Assembly: GCA_905250115.1 (NCBI GenBank)
Contig: CAJNOI010000107.1
Coordinates: 268,623 to 332,622 of the forward strand
Source of the DNA: Adineta steineri
Taxonomy: Eukaryota; Rotifera; Eurotatoria; Adinetida; Adinetidae
Length of the DNA stretch: 64,000 nt
Direction: 5' to 3'
Below the pieces are notes generated by a model. It was given only the letters and a program-made list of their open reading frames with translations, did no database searches and was not told the origin of the DNA. The translations under genes and the position numbers were made by a program. Shown piece after piece: positions 37,480-49,319 of this stretch (position 1 is its first letter; the number at the start of each line of letters is the position of its first letter).

Positions 37480-38456
37480 ATCTGGAACACAATACAAATC
37501 TGACATTAACCGCTTTTTCTTCTCAAATATAGCCAGCTGTTTTCTTTCTTTCTTTCTTATGTATAAAACGTCTTTTGTGTACTTGTTTAATCATCTAGAT
37601 GCAATTATCTCATTATAGAACTCTCAATTATGATACACATATTTTTTATCATTGACCGTTGCACAGCTTACTATCATAATTTTCTTTTTCTTTTCTTTTT
37701 TCTTTTGGTCTTTTGACTGTAAATTTTGTGTTCCGGTTATCGAAACAAGAAAAACAAAATATCAAAAAAAAAGAAAATATATTCATTTAATAGTTTGTGC
37801 AAACAAAAATAAATGAGTAGAGTCTTTCTCCCCCCGATGTTTCCTTGTTATTTAGACATTTACGTAATGGATGTTGTAGGTTTTTGTGTATGTGTATAAT
37901 TCATTGTATCTCGCGCTTCTCGAACAGTGTATCTATCACTTATATATGGATTCATTTTATTTATTTCATTTTTCCAACAATTATTATTATTTGTAGAAAA
38001 ATAATCAACATCTCTCTCTATTAACAATTCTCATTTCACCGTTATTGTTTGCGTACATTATTATTATTATTTTTTCCATTTCTAACACAGATATTATACA
38101 CAACCCTTATTCACCATTCGTAATGTCATTGTATGTAGATCAATCTTATTTGCCTTCTTCTTGGCTGAATTCATTTGTAGCCCTTTTCTTTTCATACCTC
38201 TTTATGCTGCGTTACGCTCATTTTTCTCTTCAATAAAAAAACATTCGTGATCCTTTATCATGTCTTCTTCTTGTTTCTTTATATTGACTTCAAATAGAAA
38301 ATTACTTGTAACTTGTATTTCAATGAGATAAAAGAAATTCTTCGAGCTATTCATAAATTATAGTAGAAGTTTGAAAATGAGTATATTGTTCTAATCTTAC
38401 AGATAGCCATCTAACGAGAGAACCTCCTCAGATGATAAAGCCCTGTCTTTTGACAA
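37480..38456. other. Dynamin 3' flank, no gene seen
   Basis: Contains the probable 3' UTR with an AATAAA near 37808, then AT-rich sequence. The hydrophobic frame at 38045-38236 has no support. Confidence 0.5.
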
Positions 38457-38950
38457 TAGATAGACCTCAAGAGGATTTGTGCCCTCGTGCCTTCTATTTA
38501 GAGTTATAGGCATATTACTGAAATCTTTACCTATAGTAAGGAATCTACTAACAAATCGAATGTCGATATTTCGAGCTAAGATTTCTCCCACAGACAGATC
38601 TATAGGTAAGTAGAATACCTTGAAAATTTCAGCTCAAAAAAATATTTTCTTCACGAGATATCAAAGTCTCAAAAAACGAAAAATTCCAGCATCTTTCGGA
38701 AGATAAGAATGGCCTTTGACATTTTGATATCTTGTAAAGGAAATATTTTATTAAGCTGAAATTTTCAGGGTATTCTACCTACCTATAGATCTGTCTGTGG
38801 GCGAAATCTTAGCTCGAAATATCAACATTCGATTTGTTAGTCGATTCCTTGCTATAGGTAAAAATTTCAGTAATATGCCTATAACTGTAAATAGAAGGCA
38901 CGAGGGCACAAATCCTCCTGAGGTTTTTCATACCTCATTGAGGTCTATCT
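38457..38950. repeat. Foldback element B: ~210-bp inverted arms, ~56-nt loop
   Basis: Left arm 38457-38665 and right arm 38722-38950 are inverted copies, e.g. GAGGATTTGTGCCCTCGTGC versus GCACGAGGGCACAAATCCTC and CACAGACAGATCTATAGGTA versus its complement. The two reading frames here (38397-38591 minus, 38797-38997 plus) translate to almost the same peptide (MGEILARN...RRHEGTNP) because they are the two arms. This may be a remnant of a coding repeat or chance openness. Confidence 0.88.
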
Positions 38951-39727
38951 ATTCACTATTAATTTATCTCTGCTTATTATATATGATAAAATACTGACTG
39001 AGGAACTCACAGAATGAATATATAACCCAATCAAATTACATTGATCATTCTATATGATATACTTTTTATCTATTCTGTATTATAATCCTCGCGAGTACAG
39101 AAATACATTGATATTATTATTCTTCAAGTAACACGTGTGTCACGTTGAAGTAAAATATGCTTCCCCATACATAAAATAGAAGGAAAAAAAATTCTTACGT
39201 CATGAAGCCCATTTCACAATACGATAGAAATATTTTTGAAAAGACTTTACACGACACACAGACTTTTTTTTATTACTGTACGATTTTGTATTAAATATAT
39301 CTTACAACTACAAATTTTTTTAAAATATAATAATTTTTCTCAATAAAAAAAAACAGTATATATATATTCATTTCATACTCTTGTAGATTTTTCTTATCGA
39401 CGACTAATATGTGATTATTTTTATTCTTCTTATCATGTGGTAAGTAGCATACTTCGTCTGTTAATATATCTTTCTTTTTCATTATGAAATGAAAAACTTA
39501 TTCAGAATTAATCTTATATTGATATGATCGGAACAAATCTCTTATTTTTTATATGTGCCATTACAAGAACATATTCACTAGTCATACATACATCTGTTTC
39601 TAAATAAGTTACAGCCGACAGATGACAATCTAATTTATCTTTCTTTGGTGATAAGTCTTAAGGATATATTGTATAAGAAAAATAAACTATAATCAAACCT
39701 ATTGGGATTAGAATTGTCAACTAGTAA
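38951..39727. other. Intergenic, no gene seen
   Basis: AT-rich, no exon recognised; upstream region of the pseudokinase gene. Confidence 0.45.
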
Positions 39728-42065
39728 ATGAATTACGATTATATTTTTAGGGCATCTCGTTATAAACAGTATTCGGTTGTTCAACAACAAGAAAATGGTC
39801 ATCATGAAACCGATACTAATTTAGCGTTTACAATTCCTCGTGAATTTATTACTTCTCAAGATTTAACATCTGGTTCTTTATTTCATGGTAATACATTTTT
39901 TTAGTTCATAGAATGTATCTATTTCTATTAAATATTTTTTTGTTTAGGTGGTATTGATAGTCCATCAATAAATGCAATTGATCCATTATTAAAACAACCC
40001 GTACATATAACTAAATATCTTTGTTTAAAATCAAAAACAAGTACACAACAATATATAAATCATTTATATGAACGAATACTTTTAACAAGTCATTTATCAC
40101 ATCCAAATGTTCGTCGAATATTATCTTGGTATATTGCTGATGCTTGTCTTTATTCTATAACTGGTCTTATTCAAGGTACATTACGTCATGCAATTCAATC
40201 ACAAACATTCTCTCTTGAACGTATATCTCGTTTATCATTACAAATAATTAATGGTACTATTTATTTACAATCAAAAGGTTTATGTCCATTAACACCTTGG
40301 TAACTATTATTTATATATTAATATAAAAGAAACTTGATTTTATTTTATATATAAAGGTATACAACAAATATTGAATTAACACATGATGATCGTATTCGAT
40401 TATGTTCACCAACAATATCAACAACAAAATTAAATGGTGGAATTGTTCAACATCATCATTTATGGAGACATGCACCAGAAAGTTTAATTCGTATGATTAT
40501 TGAAAATGAATCTCTTGTTAAGTATGTTGAAGAAAAATTCTTTTCATTTTTTTTCTATATTAGAATTTGATTGATTATATTTAATAAAGAGTAAGATTTA
40601 GAATTAACATTAGTATAATATTAATATCTATGATATTAAAGTAAAACCTCTTTTTTTTGTCCGCAAATATTTTTATTTCAATAATCGTAAACTTATTAAT
40701 ATTCTGAAAGCATAAATATTTCTTTTTGCAAATCGATTTATTAGTCTGTACTGGAAATATCTATGCTCTTTTGAATATTATTAAGTGTATAGTTATTTAC
40801 ATAAAAATTTTGTAACATAAACAATATATAATAGACAAAAAAAAATATTTGTAGAATAGTCACTTGATTATCATAGATGTTCATATTATTCTAATGTAAA
40901 TGTTTAAAATTAATATTAATATTGTTAGTATAAGAAAATTCGAGTACATCCATTAAAATCGGAAAAAAATTTTGCTTTCTCTAAATTCAAGGAGAAATCT
41001 ATTCTTTATAAACAACAGACATTACTTTAGGCTTATAACAACAATGACAGAAATAAAATTTTTCACTTAAGAGAGATTGTTTTATTCATTACAATTTTTA
41101 TCAATAAACGACAAAAATATTTTTAAAAAAATACGACTAGACAGTGCATCATAGATATATTTATAGATTCTTTCTTTTCGATAATACATCTTATACTGAG
41201 TTTACAATATGTACATTGTTCTATAATTACTGAAGAAAAATGTCATTATAACCTTGATTTTTATTCTATAAACATTGTACTTCAAACGCCTACTACTTGT
41301 TTCTAAACAATAGTACACATAATTAGCAACAAGTACTAACGCTCTATTCTAGTCGTTAATGATCAATGAAGGTGTCTCATATTATTTGTAATTTTGTTTT
41401 TCAGCAATGGATCATTTGATAATTCGAAAGAAGATGTTTGGTCTATTGGTTGTATTATAGTTGAAATGATGATTAATACAATATTATTTCGACCACAAAA
41501 TGATGATCCATCATTACAATTACTTTGTATAGTGCAATTTGTTGGTGGTTTAACATTATCATTAATTGATCATTTTCCATCACATATAAAACAATTATTT
41601 TCAAATATAAAATGTGATAGTCATCAACAACGTTTAAATCGTTTATTAAAACAAATATTTAATCGATATGCAATACATTCAAATGAATATAATAAAAGAG
41701 ATAATTTATATGATTTATTAAAACATATGTTTCAATTTCAACCAGATAAACGTATTGATCTTCAATCATTAATTGAACATTCATTTTTTTCAATGAATTC
41801 AAATAAATGTTGTTTAAATAAAACTCGATTAAATTTAATTAAAATCAAAACATCATCAATAAGAATTGATGATCTTATACATTTATGTACAAAACTTAAT
41901 TTAGAACGATCAAGATGGATTTTAACACTTAAAGAACGTTGTTTATTAGAATTGATTCTACATATTGATAATTTCAGTCAATTAAATTTATATAAATACG
42001 GTTTAAATCAATCATTACAAAATGAACTTAGAAAACTTATTTATTTTTTAACGGGTAATCAATAA
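39728..42065 (+). CDS. Predicted pseudokinase (CMGC-like fold, catalytic motifs missing)
   Basis: Four exons (39728-39887, 39948-40299, 40357-40521, 41405-42065) give 445 aa. The start is uncertain: the ATG at 39728 is in frame, but TTTTTAG at 39745-39751 could instead be a splice acceptor. The C-lobe is unmistakable: EDVWSIGCIIVEMM is the kinase subdomain IX motif, followed by a CMGC-like insert and PDKRIDLQSLIEHSFF (subdomain XI). In the N-lobe, HITKYL may hold the ATP lysine. The HRDxxxxN position reads CPLTPWYTTN and the DFG position reads LCSP, so catalytic Asp and metal-binding Asp are both absent. It probably acts as a scaffold. Intron 3 is 883 nt of AT-rich DNA without recognised repeats. 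Confidence 0.75.
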
Positions 42066-42440
42066 ATCAATGTATAGTTTTATTCCTTTTCTTAAAATTT
42101 TTTCTCATTCCATCATACGGCATAACATGTAAATGTGTAATATTAAATTATATATCCATAAAGCAACAAATCTAAGAGTTATTTTTTATTGTGAAAAGAA
42201 CTTTTTTCGTTGTTCATTGAATGATAAAAAACAAAAGATAGTTTGGTGCCTTTTCTTCCTTGTTTGTTTTTTTTTATTATATAATATGTATGTTTATTTT
42301 ATTTCTTATCTTAAAGTTTTTCTTTTTCGCGAAAAGAGTAGCAAAGGTCTACTTAAACAAAAAACAGATAACCATGATTTTATCCTATTGTTTTTAGATA
42401 TGAAATAATTATTTAACTTAAAATTATTTTCATCGGTAAC
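42066..42440. other. Short intergenic gap
   Basis: 375 nt between two same-strand genes; the frame 42133-42408 is Phe/Leu-rich noise. TTTTT-rich tracts occur near 42270. Confidence 0.45.
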
Positions 42441-44217
42441 ATGAAGCTCATGTTCTTTCCGGTGACAATGATTGAAGAATTTCCACATGTATTACTCTAT
42501 TACAATTTTTCACGGAAACGAGATCGTTATTTTTTATCACCATTTGAAGTTGAAGTTTCTAAAAATGGTTCACAACGAACTGTTTGTGATATAATACGTT
42601 CATCAGATTTTCTTTGTGGCTTACTTGATATCGATCGACCAACAATATTAAAACAAATTACCGGTTCATCTGGTTCAACAACAACAACGACAGATATGAA
42701 TTCATCACCAATTAGTTCTGAAAAAACAAGTCGACGTGCTTTATCTTGTTCGACAGCAACAAGTATTACTGATACAAATGATTCTCTATTAACAATGATT
42801 GAACAACGGTTAGATTTTAAACTTCGATGTATGTTTTATTCAACTGGTCCAACATCTGATCTATGCAGTAAGTATAATTATTATTGTTTAAAATCCTTTA
42901 TATTCTCGTTTCTTATAGTTTGTGCACTTGATGTTGATCATAATTCATCAGTTCTATGTAATGCTATTGGTTATACAAATTTATTGAATGATGATGAATC
43001 AAATAATAATAATAAAAGTCGAATAAATAAAACACGTTATCAACATCGACAATATGTTCATCAATGGATATGTATTCGAGATATTATTGATGGTTTAATA
43101 ACATGTAATCATATACTTAAAAGTAAAAATATCAATGAAATTTTAATTAAAATGGATTTATGGTTAAAAGAACATCATCAAATAAAAGATAAACAAATAA
43201 AATCAACGAAAACTGAATCATCAATAACTAATATAAAAACATTTAAAGCAAAAACACGACAACTTATATGGGATTTGATGGAAATGAAGTAAAAACATCA
43301 TTGATATTCTATTTATATATAAATTTACTGAAATTATTTAGAAATGAAGTTCGTTTTCCACGTCCGTCTCATGGCCGAATACCAAATTTTCGTTATTGTG
43401 AATTAGCTGCTGAAAATGTAACTAGTTTAGATTGTTTTAAACGAGCACGTATTATCAAAATTAATCCATCACTTGCTCAAGAACCTCTGCGTTATTTAAC
43501 ATTATCTTATAACAAAATACTATTAACACCAACGCCTGCACTCGGTTAGTATTTCGTATAATCTTAAATATATCTTAGCTAAACCAAGCTTATCTGCATT
43601 TTAATGCAAGACATGTATTTTCTCCTTGCTAATGTTATACTGCGATGAATATCAATAGAAGATGCGAAAATACTTCAGAATATGAAGAACTAATAATATT
43701 CCTTTCTTTTTAATTTCTAGAATCGGTTCTCTTCTATAAATTAGATCCAAAATATTTACGTCGTAATCAATTGGAATGGGCAGCAACAAAAGCTGGTGCT
43801 GCTGAATTAGGTACTGTTATACAATTACAAGCATTAAAACAAATTCATGTAGATATAGTTATCGTTGCATCAGTTGCTGTTAATCCTATAACTGGTGCTC
43901 GTATAGGTAAAGGTAAAGGTTATGGAGATTTAGAATACGGAATTATGTCACAAATGGGTTGTGTAACAGATAAGACGATTGTTATAACAACTTGTCATGA
44001 AAGTCAATTAATTAATGATTTATCAAGTAGTGTTATGGAACAACATGATTTATCTGTTGATATTATTGTAACACCAAAACGATATATTTATACTAAACGT
44101 TCATTTCCACGTCCAGAACGTGTCTATTGGAATAAAATTGATTCAGATATGATTTCGGCTATTCCTGTTTTACAAGAATTAAAGCAATTAGAAGAACAAG
44201 ATATTATTGAACAATAA
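42441..44217 (+). CDS. MTHFSD: MTHFSD-type 5-formyl-THF cyclo-ligase-like protein with novel N-terminal half
   Basis: Four exons (42441-42867, 42919-43288, 43342-43544, 43721-44217) give 498 aa. From about residue 254 the protein matches MTHFSD: TRQLIWDLMEMKNEVRFPRP corresponds to IWGYMESQNLADFPRP in the human protein, then HGRIPNF, LLTPTPAL, SVAVNP and RIGKGKGYGDLEYGIM (394-409), the phosphate/folate-binding motif of the 5-formyltetrahydrofolate cyclo-ligase fold. Vertebrate MTHFSD carries a C-terminal RRM; here that is absent, and instead there are about 250 residues before the domain that I do not recognise (Ser/Thr-rich linker at about 74-110). The second exon ends inside the MTHFSD domain, so the two halves belong to one message unless a start exists within exon 2. 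Intron 1 is 51 nt and has no stop in frame. Confidence 0.82.
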
Positions 44218-46032
44218 AAATTCTATGTCAGATGATAAGTTTTTCTTTTAAGAAAATCAATAAAAGATAATAACTATTAATAAATAGAGATTATTCCTTA
44301 TATTTTTATTATTTTGGGATTTTTTTCTTCCTTTTTGTTGTATTATAACATTTATTTTTATCTCATTGTTTTGATGTATATTATTTATTCTTTATTGTTG
44401 TGATCAATAAAAGATAAGAAATAAAAATGTTGTTTTGTTTGTTCCTTTTATTGTATTTAGGAATATATATATATGTTAACAAAATATTTAATTTATTTTT
44501 TGTTGTTGTATTTCAAATTGATATGTTTGAAAAGAATAAAAAACGTGGAAAAAAGAATCTATTCATTTGAATTTTACGAACTTGAAATATAGAACAGTGT
44601 TTTATCCAGATTTCTTTTTTTGGGTGGGCGAAATGAAAATTGTGGGCGGGCGCCGCCTAACAGTGCTTTGTCTAAGTCTCGTATTATGGGTGGGCGAATC
44701 GAAATTTCGGATGGGCGCCGCCTACTCAGTCCGCCTACCAGATGAAACAATGGTACAGAAATGATGAGATCGGAACGATTTACTTATAAATAACTTTTTT
44801 TTTCTATACGATTTAAGCAAATATCTAATCTGGAAATTTTCCATTGTTTCTATAACTCTATTGAAGTGCACTTGACTGTCGGAACTTTATATGATAGGTA
44901 CAAGTACTTTCAACGTCACAAATGTCAACTATCTAAATTCCATTAATATATCACAGGTGAAAGAAAAATACCATTAACTTTAGAAGTATTAGATTTGTAC
45001 ATTTTTTGATTGTTGTAAATATCTATCAATACAAAACCTTTGATCATATATGTGATAGTGTTTATTTTAAATCATATAACTGTTATTGTTTAAGTGAAAT
45101 TTTATCCTTATAAATAATTCTATGAGAATAAAATCATTCTCAATCAATACCAGAAATGAGTTCCAGGGAGGGAGTAGTTTTTCAATAGCGGTGACCATGC
45201 GTAGGTGGGTTGAGCCACCGTCTAGTTACATACTTTCAATGACGTATGTGAACTAGTTTTAAAGTCAACAAAAAACTTCCTGTGAATTTATTCTATTATA
45301 AATGTTAATAGAAATAAATAAATTGTTCTTCAGATAATAAGTGGCCTTGAGAAAAAAAACTTTTTTCTAAAAATACTTTTACTCGAATCAAATAACTCAA
45401 AAAAATACTAGGGTTAAAATAATAATATTTTTTTAATAATAAATATCGTGTCTACTTGAATAAATATACGTTTTTTTTTATCTATGTTATTTATTAATAG
45501 AAATATTTTATCAAGAAAAATTTTCAAATTTGTTAAATAATTAATAGAGAATTGACAGGTATCAATGTGCTAAAAAATAATTTTCAAAACACTTATAAAA
45601 TAAAAAATGTTATGAATAATGTCATTGAATTTCTTTTTACTATAAATCATATTTTACTATGTTGAAAAAAAAACAAAGATTTATTTACTTTTTCTTTAAT
45701 TTAAGTCAACAATTGTTGTAAGAGTGTTAGAGAGACAAATACACACACACACACACATATAGAGAAAATAGTAGAAGAAGTGTACGTTTCTTTTTGAATG
45801 AAAATTGGTGATTGCTACTACATTGCCGATTATTATTGTTCGCTTTCTTCTTTTACTACTACGATTCCTCACGACGTTAATCAAACATGCAGTTAAAAGC
45901 AAAAGTAGAAAAAGAAAAAACGACGTCAGTTGTAGCGGCGACAACGACAAAGACATTTTCTTTTTTGTTATTAACCATACAACCAAATTTTAACTACATC
46001 AAAAAATTTCTATCATTAGGAATCAATCAATC
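44218..46032. other. Intergenic with degraded repeats
   Basis: About 1.8 kb. Holds AATAAA signals for the upstream gene (about 44258 and 44404), a GC-rich direct repeat (44622-44753), an isolated GC-rich patch at about 45160-45230 (GGGAGGGAGTAG, GTAGGTGGGTTGAGCC) and an AC microsatellite near 45740. The overlapping frames at 45696-45993 are noise. Confidence 0.5.
44622..44753 (+). repeat. GC-rich direct repeat, two units, period 66 bp
   Basis: Units start GGGTGGGCGAAATGAAAATT (44622) and GGGTGGGCGAATCGAAATTT (44688), and both continue with GGGCGCCGCCTA and end near CAGT. The composition stands out sharply from the AT-rich surroundings. Related in flavour to the GGCGAT-rich MITEs at 48760 and 58558, but I cannot align them convincingly. 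Confidence 0.6.
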
Positions 46033-47822
46033 ATGAGTTATCGTCCAAGAATACCTACACTTGATGAACATTATTGTCAAGTATGTTCATCAAACTCAAA
46101 TAATACAAATAAATCTTTAGCATGTTTTACTTGTGATCATTGTGGTTTAGCAATGTGTTATGAATGTTTTGAAAAACATACAAGTCAATTAATTGGTGAA
46201 TATTCGCAATTACAAAAAAGATTTTCAAAATTAACAAATCTTCTTGATGATAAACGACAATTTTTTGAACAATTTCAAGATCATTGTATGCGTAGTGTAA
46301 ATGCTGTATTTGATGAAGCAATTAATGATTTAGAAAATCTTCGATATGAAAGTATAAATTATGTTAGAAAAGAATTTAATGATGCTGAAGTAAGTTTTTT
46401 TTTTGTTATAATAGAATAAAAAATTAAATGAAAAGAATTATCTTCTAGATAATTATGTCAGAATTAATGGCAAAATGTATGCCATTGATTACTAAATCAC
46501 AAGAAAATTGGTCTCGTAATGGTATAACAAAGAATGTTATGGTTGAACTTGAATTACAACAAAAACAAATTAATGATATTGAACATCGTCTTGAAATGTT
46601 TTCATCACCAAATTTACAAATAAAAATGTCAACATATCCACGAAATAACCTTGATTTACAATGTCAATTACTTTTAAATTCTTATAAATCAACAAACAAA
46701 TTTTCTCATATATATCCAGGTAAAACAATTGTAACACGTTGTTCATGTTCAAAAGATATTGATTTACGAAACGATAAAATTGATGTTGAAACACAAGTTG
46801 AAGAACTTATTGAACATAGTCTTACAAATAAACAAATTCAAACTGATCCTATTATTGATCCTAATCTAAATACAGATGATGATGATGGTGGTGGTTATAA
46901 TGATATTGATAGTAAGAGTTGTAGTTTATTAGATGAATCTGAACAAATTAATAATCGTATTAATAATGAAAATTGTTTAAGTACACGTTTTATTCAACAA
47001 GGTACAATATTTACACAAAATGAAGTTGATAGAATTGCAAGTGATGGTGAACATTTACTTTATTATTCTGATACATCAAAATCACTTTGTTATATAACAA
47101 ATATTGAGTCAACAAGACAAGCTAATGGTACATCAACAACAAATGAAATCACATGTCGATGGCCACATCAACCTGTTATTGATTTAATTTATTCACCTGG
47201 ATCATCACAATTTATATGTGCAACAAAAACTGGTATTTATACATGTACGATTAAAAATTCAAAAATTGATATTAAAATGCAATTAATACAACTATGGACA
47301 TATGTAAGAATATCAGCTGATCAAGATGCAATTTGGCTTTGGTCGGATACTCCTCGAACAAGTCAATTACGTAAATATTCACCAATAACATTTGATTGTA
47401 TAAGAATCTATGATTTAAAAGATTATCCACGTTTTTTCGATAATAGTACATCATTTTGTGTACAGACAAATATATTTGCAACATTATTTCAATTTAATAA
47501 AATGTCCAGTTCTTTATCTTATCGAAAATTTTTTCATTTAACATTGTGTGATATTAAAAATTTACAAGAATTATGTACAATACATTTAGGTGAATGTGAT
47601 ATTGATCATGAAATTCGTCATAATAATGATGGATTATTTTTTATAACAAATGGTAGAAAAAAGTTATGGATTGTTGATCATAATGGTAAAAAAGAATATG
47701 TTAAATTACATCGTACAGGACGTGCACTAGCATTACATAATAAAAATCATATTATAATTGCTAATGGTACTCAACAATTACAATGTGTTGAACTTTTACA
47801 AGATGATAATGGTATTATATAG
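46033..47822 (+). CDS. B-box-like zinc finger, coiled-coil, propeller-like protein, paralogue 1
   Basis: Two exons (46033-46389, 46449-47822; 59-nt intron) give 576 aa. Residues 15-50 form a B-box-like zinc site (CQVC...CFTCDHCGLAMCYECFEKH). A helical region with coiled-coil character follows (about 52-180), as in TRIM-type proteins, then an acidic low-complexity linker (DDDDGGG at about 271). The last ~300 residues show repeating hydrophobic/aromatic strands (DRIASDGEHLLYYSD, VIDLIYSPGSSQFICAT, LWIVDHNGK) suggestive of a beta-propeller. No RING is visible, so ubiquitin-ligase activity is not supported. Same architecture and length as the gene at 49320. Confidence 0.75.
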
Positions 47823-48759
47823 ATGCGTAAAATGGATATTCTTACGTGCATGTGTGTGTGTTGTTTTCAATAACCTTGAGAAAAAAAACAGAATCCTGTT
47901 TTAAGTAGTTTAGTTTAATTTGTGAAGTATATATATATATATACATATGTATGTATATATATACACATATGTTTAAAATATTTATGGGCTCTATTGATTA
48001 ACATTTGTTTTCTTTTGCTTTATTAGTGTAGTTCAGATACAACAAAAAAAGAAAGAAAAAAAAATTATTTACATTTTGTTTAAAAAGAGTGTTAAATGAA
48101 CTTTAAATGTGTAATTTATTATTTCTTTCTTTTAATCTTTATATAAAATAATAATATTTTTTTGTTAATAAAAAACTTTATTAAATCGATTGAGCAATAA
48201 ATACATATCAATGGGGCATAACTAATACAAAAGATAATATCGAAAATCGATCTTATAGTTTTGCGTTTCGTTTGTGAGTAAGTACTTTGACATACAAGTT
48301 AATGTTAAATAATTGTCAATCTATATAGTGATTCTTACCATACAAAAAAACTATATAAACATGATTTTGTTGATTAACAAAACAGAATAAGAATTTGTAA
48401 GTTATTGTTATTAGTCAATTTTATTATTCATAAATCAAACAATATAAATATGTTTAAAAGAATCTAGATCATAATAATTCTATTATTCTCTGATAGTAAA
48501 ACTCTGCAGATTTATTAAATGTGATGTCATAAAACTGTCTAAATGAATGATAATGTTCATACATCATTATTAAATTAAAATAATTGACAATATTCTGACA
48601 TCTGGCTTTTCTTATCGTAAAATATCAACACTCCGTTCTTGCTTATTTGAAAGCATACTGTTCTGTCACTGAACTATTGGAATATGATTTTCCTTGTTTG
48701 CATATATTTAAAATAAAGATAGGATACTGCTGAGAATAGAATCATATTCAAATAGATAA
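47823..48759. other. Intergenic, no gene seen
   Basis: AT-rich flank with a TA/TG microsatellite at about 47925-47975 and AATAAA near 48195. No exon recognised. Confidence 0.5.
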
Positions 48760-49114
48760 CGGTGGCGGATCTAGAATTTTGGAAAGGAGGGGCGATTTCT
48801 GCTAAAAACTATTTTTTAGTCCAGTCGGAGTACTGTGAACCTATTTTTGCTGTAAAAAATCAAAAAAAAATTCTGAAGAGGGTGGCGGCAGTGGTGGATC
48901 TAGGATTTTGGTAGGGGGGGGGGCGCGATTTTTTTTTCTTTTTTAGTATGGAGGGGCGATACCTGGGTGTGGGTGGACGATTTTGGTTAAAAGCTATTTT
49001 TTTGAGTCCAACCGAAGTAGTGTGAATCTATTTTTTCGTTCATTTCTGCTGTAAAGAATAAAAAAAAAATTCGGAAGGAAGGACGAACGCCCCCCCCCCC
49101 TAAATCCATCACTG
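48760..49114. mobile_element. hAT-type MITE with partial duplication of its 5' end
   Basis: Left end CGGTGGCGGATCTAGAATTT (48760) and right end TAAATCCATCACTG (to 49114) are the CAGTGGCGGATCT-type inverted termini seen at 58558-58765. Flanks ATAGATAA (48752-48759) and ATAGTTAA (49115-49122) are an 8-bp target-site duplication with one mismatch, the hAT hallmark. A second complete left end starts at 48889 (CAGTGGTGGATCTAGGATTT), so the first 129 bp are a truncated duplicate lacking a right end. Runs of G (48915) and C (49090) are internal. No transposase. Confidence 0.85.
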
Positions 49115-49319
49115 ATAGTTAAGAGTTTGTTAAATAATCCTCAATGAATAAATTTTAATAATATCAAGTGTTCTGTTCAATATAAAACGACATCATACTA
49201 CAATGTATTTGTTGGAAACTTCTCTAACCAATCATATTGAAGCGCAATGCATTCTCCTACCTTCCATATATTTTTCTTGTGAATTGTCAATTAACATTAA
49301 TTATTTCGAAGAAAACAAA

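Noticed and set aside
45696..45993. Overlapping frames with hydrophobic stretches on both strands
   Set aside because: Include an AC microsatellite and T-rich tracts; no coding signature.
49203..49319. Upstream in-frame start for the second B-box gene adding 39 residues
   Set aside because: The paralogue begins directly before the zinc finger and the extra residues are not conserved with it; not excluded.
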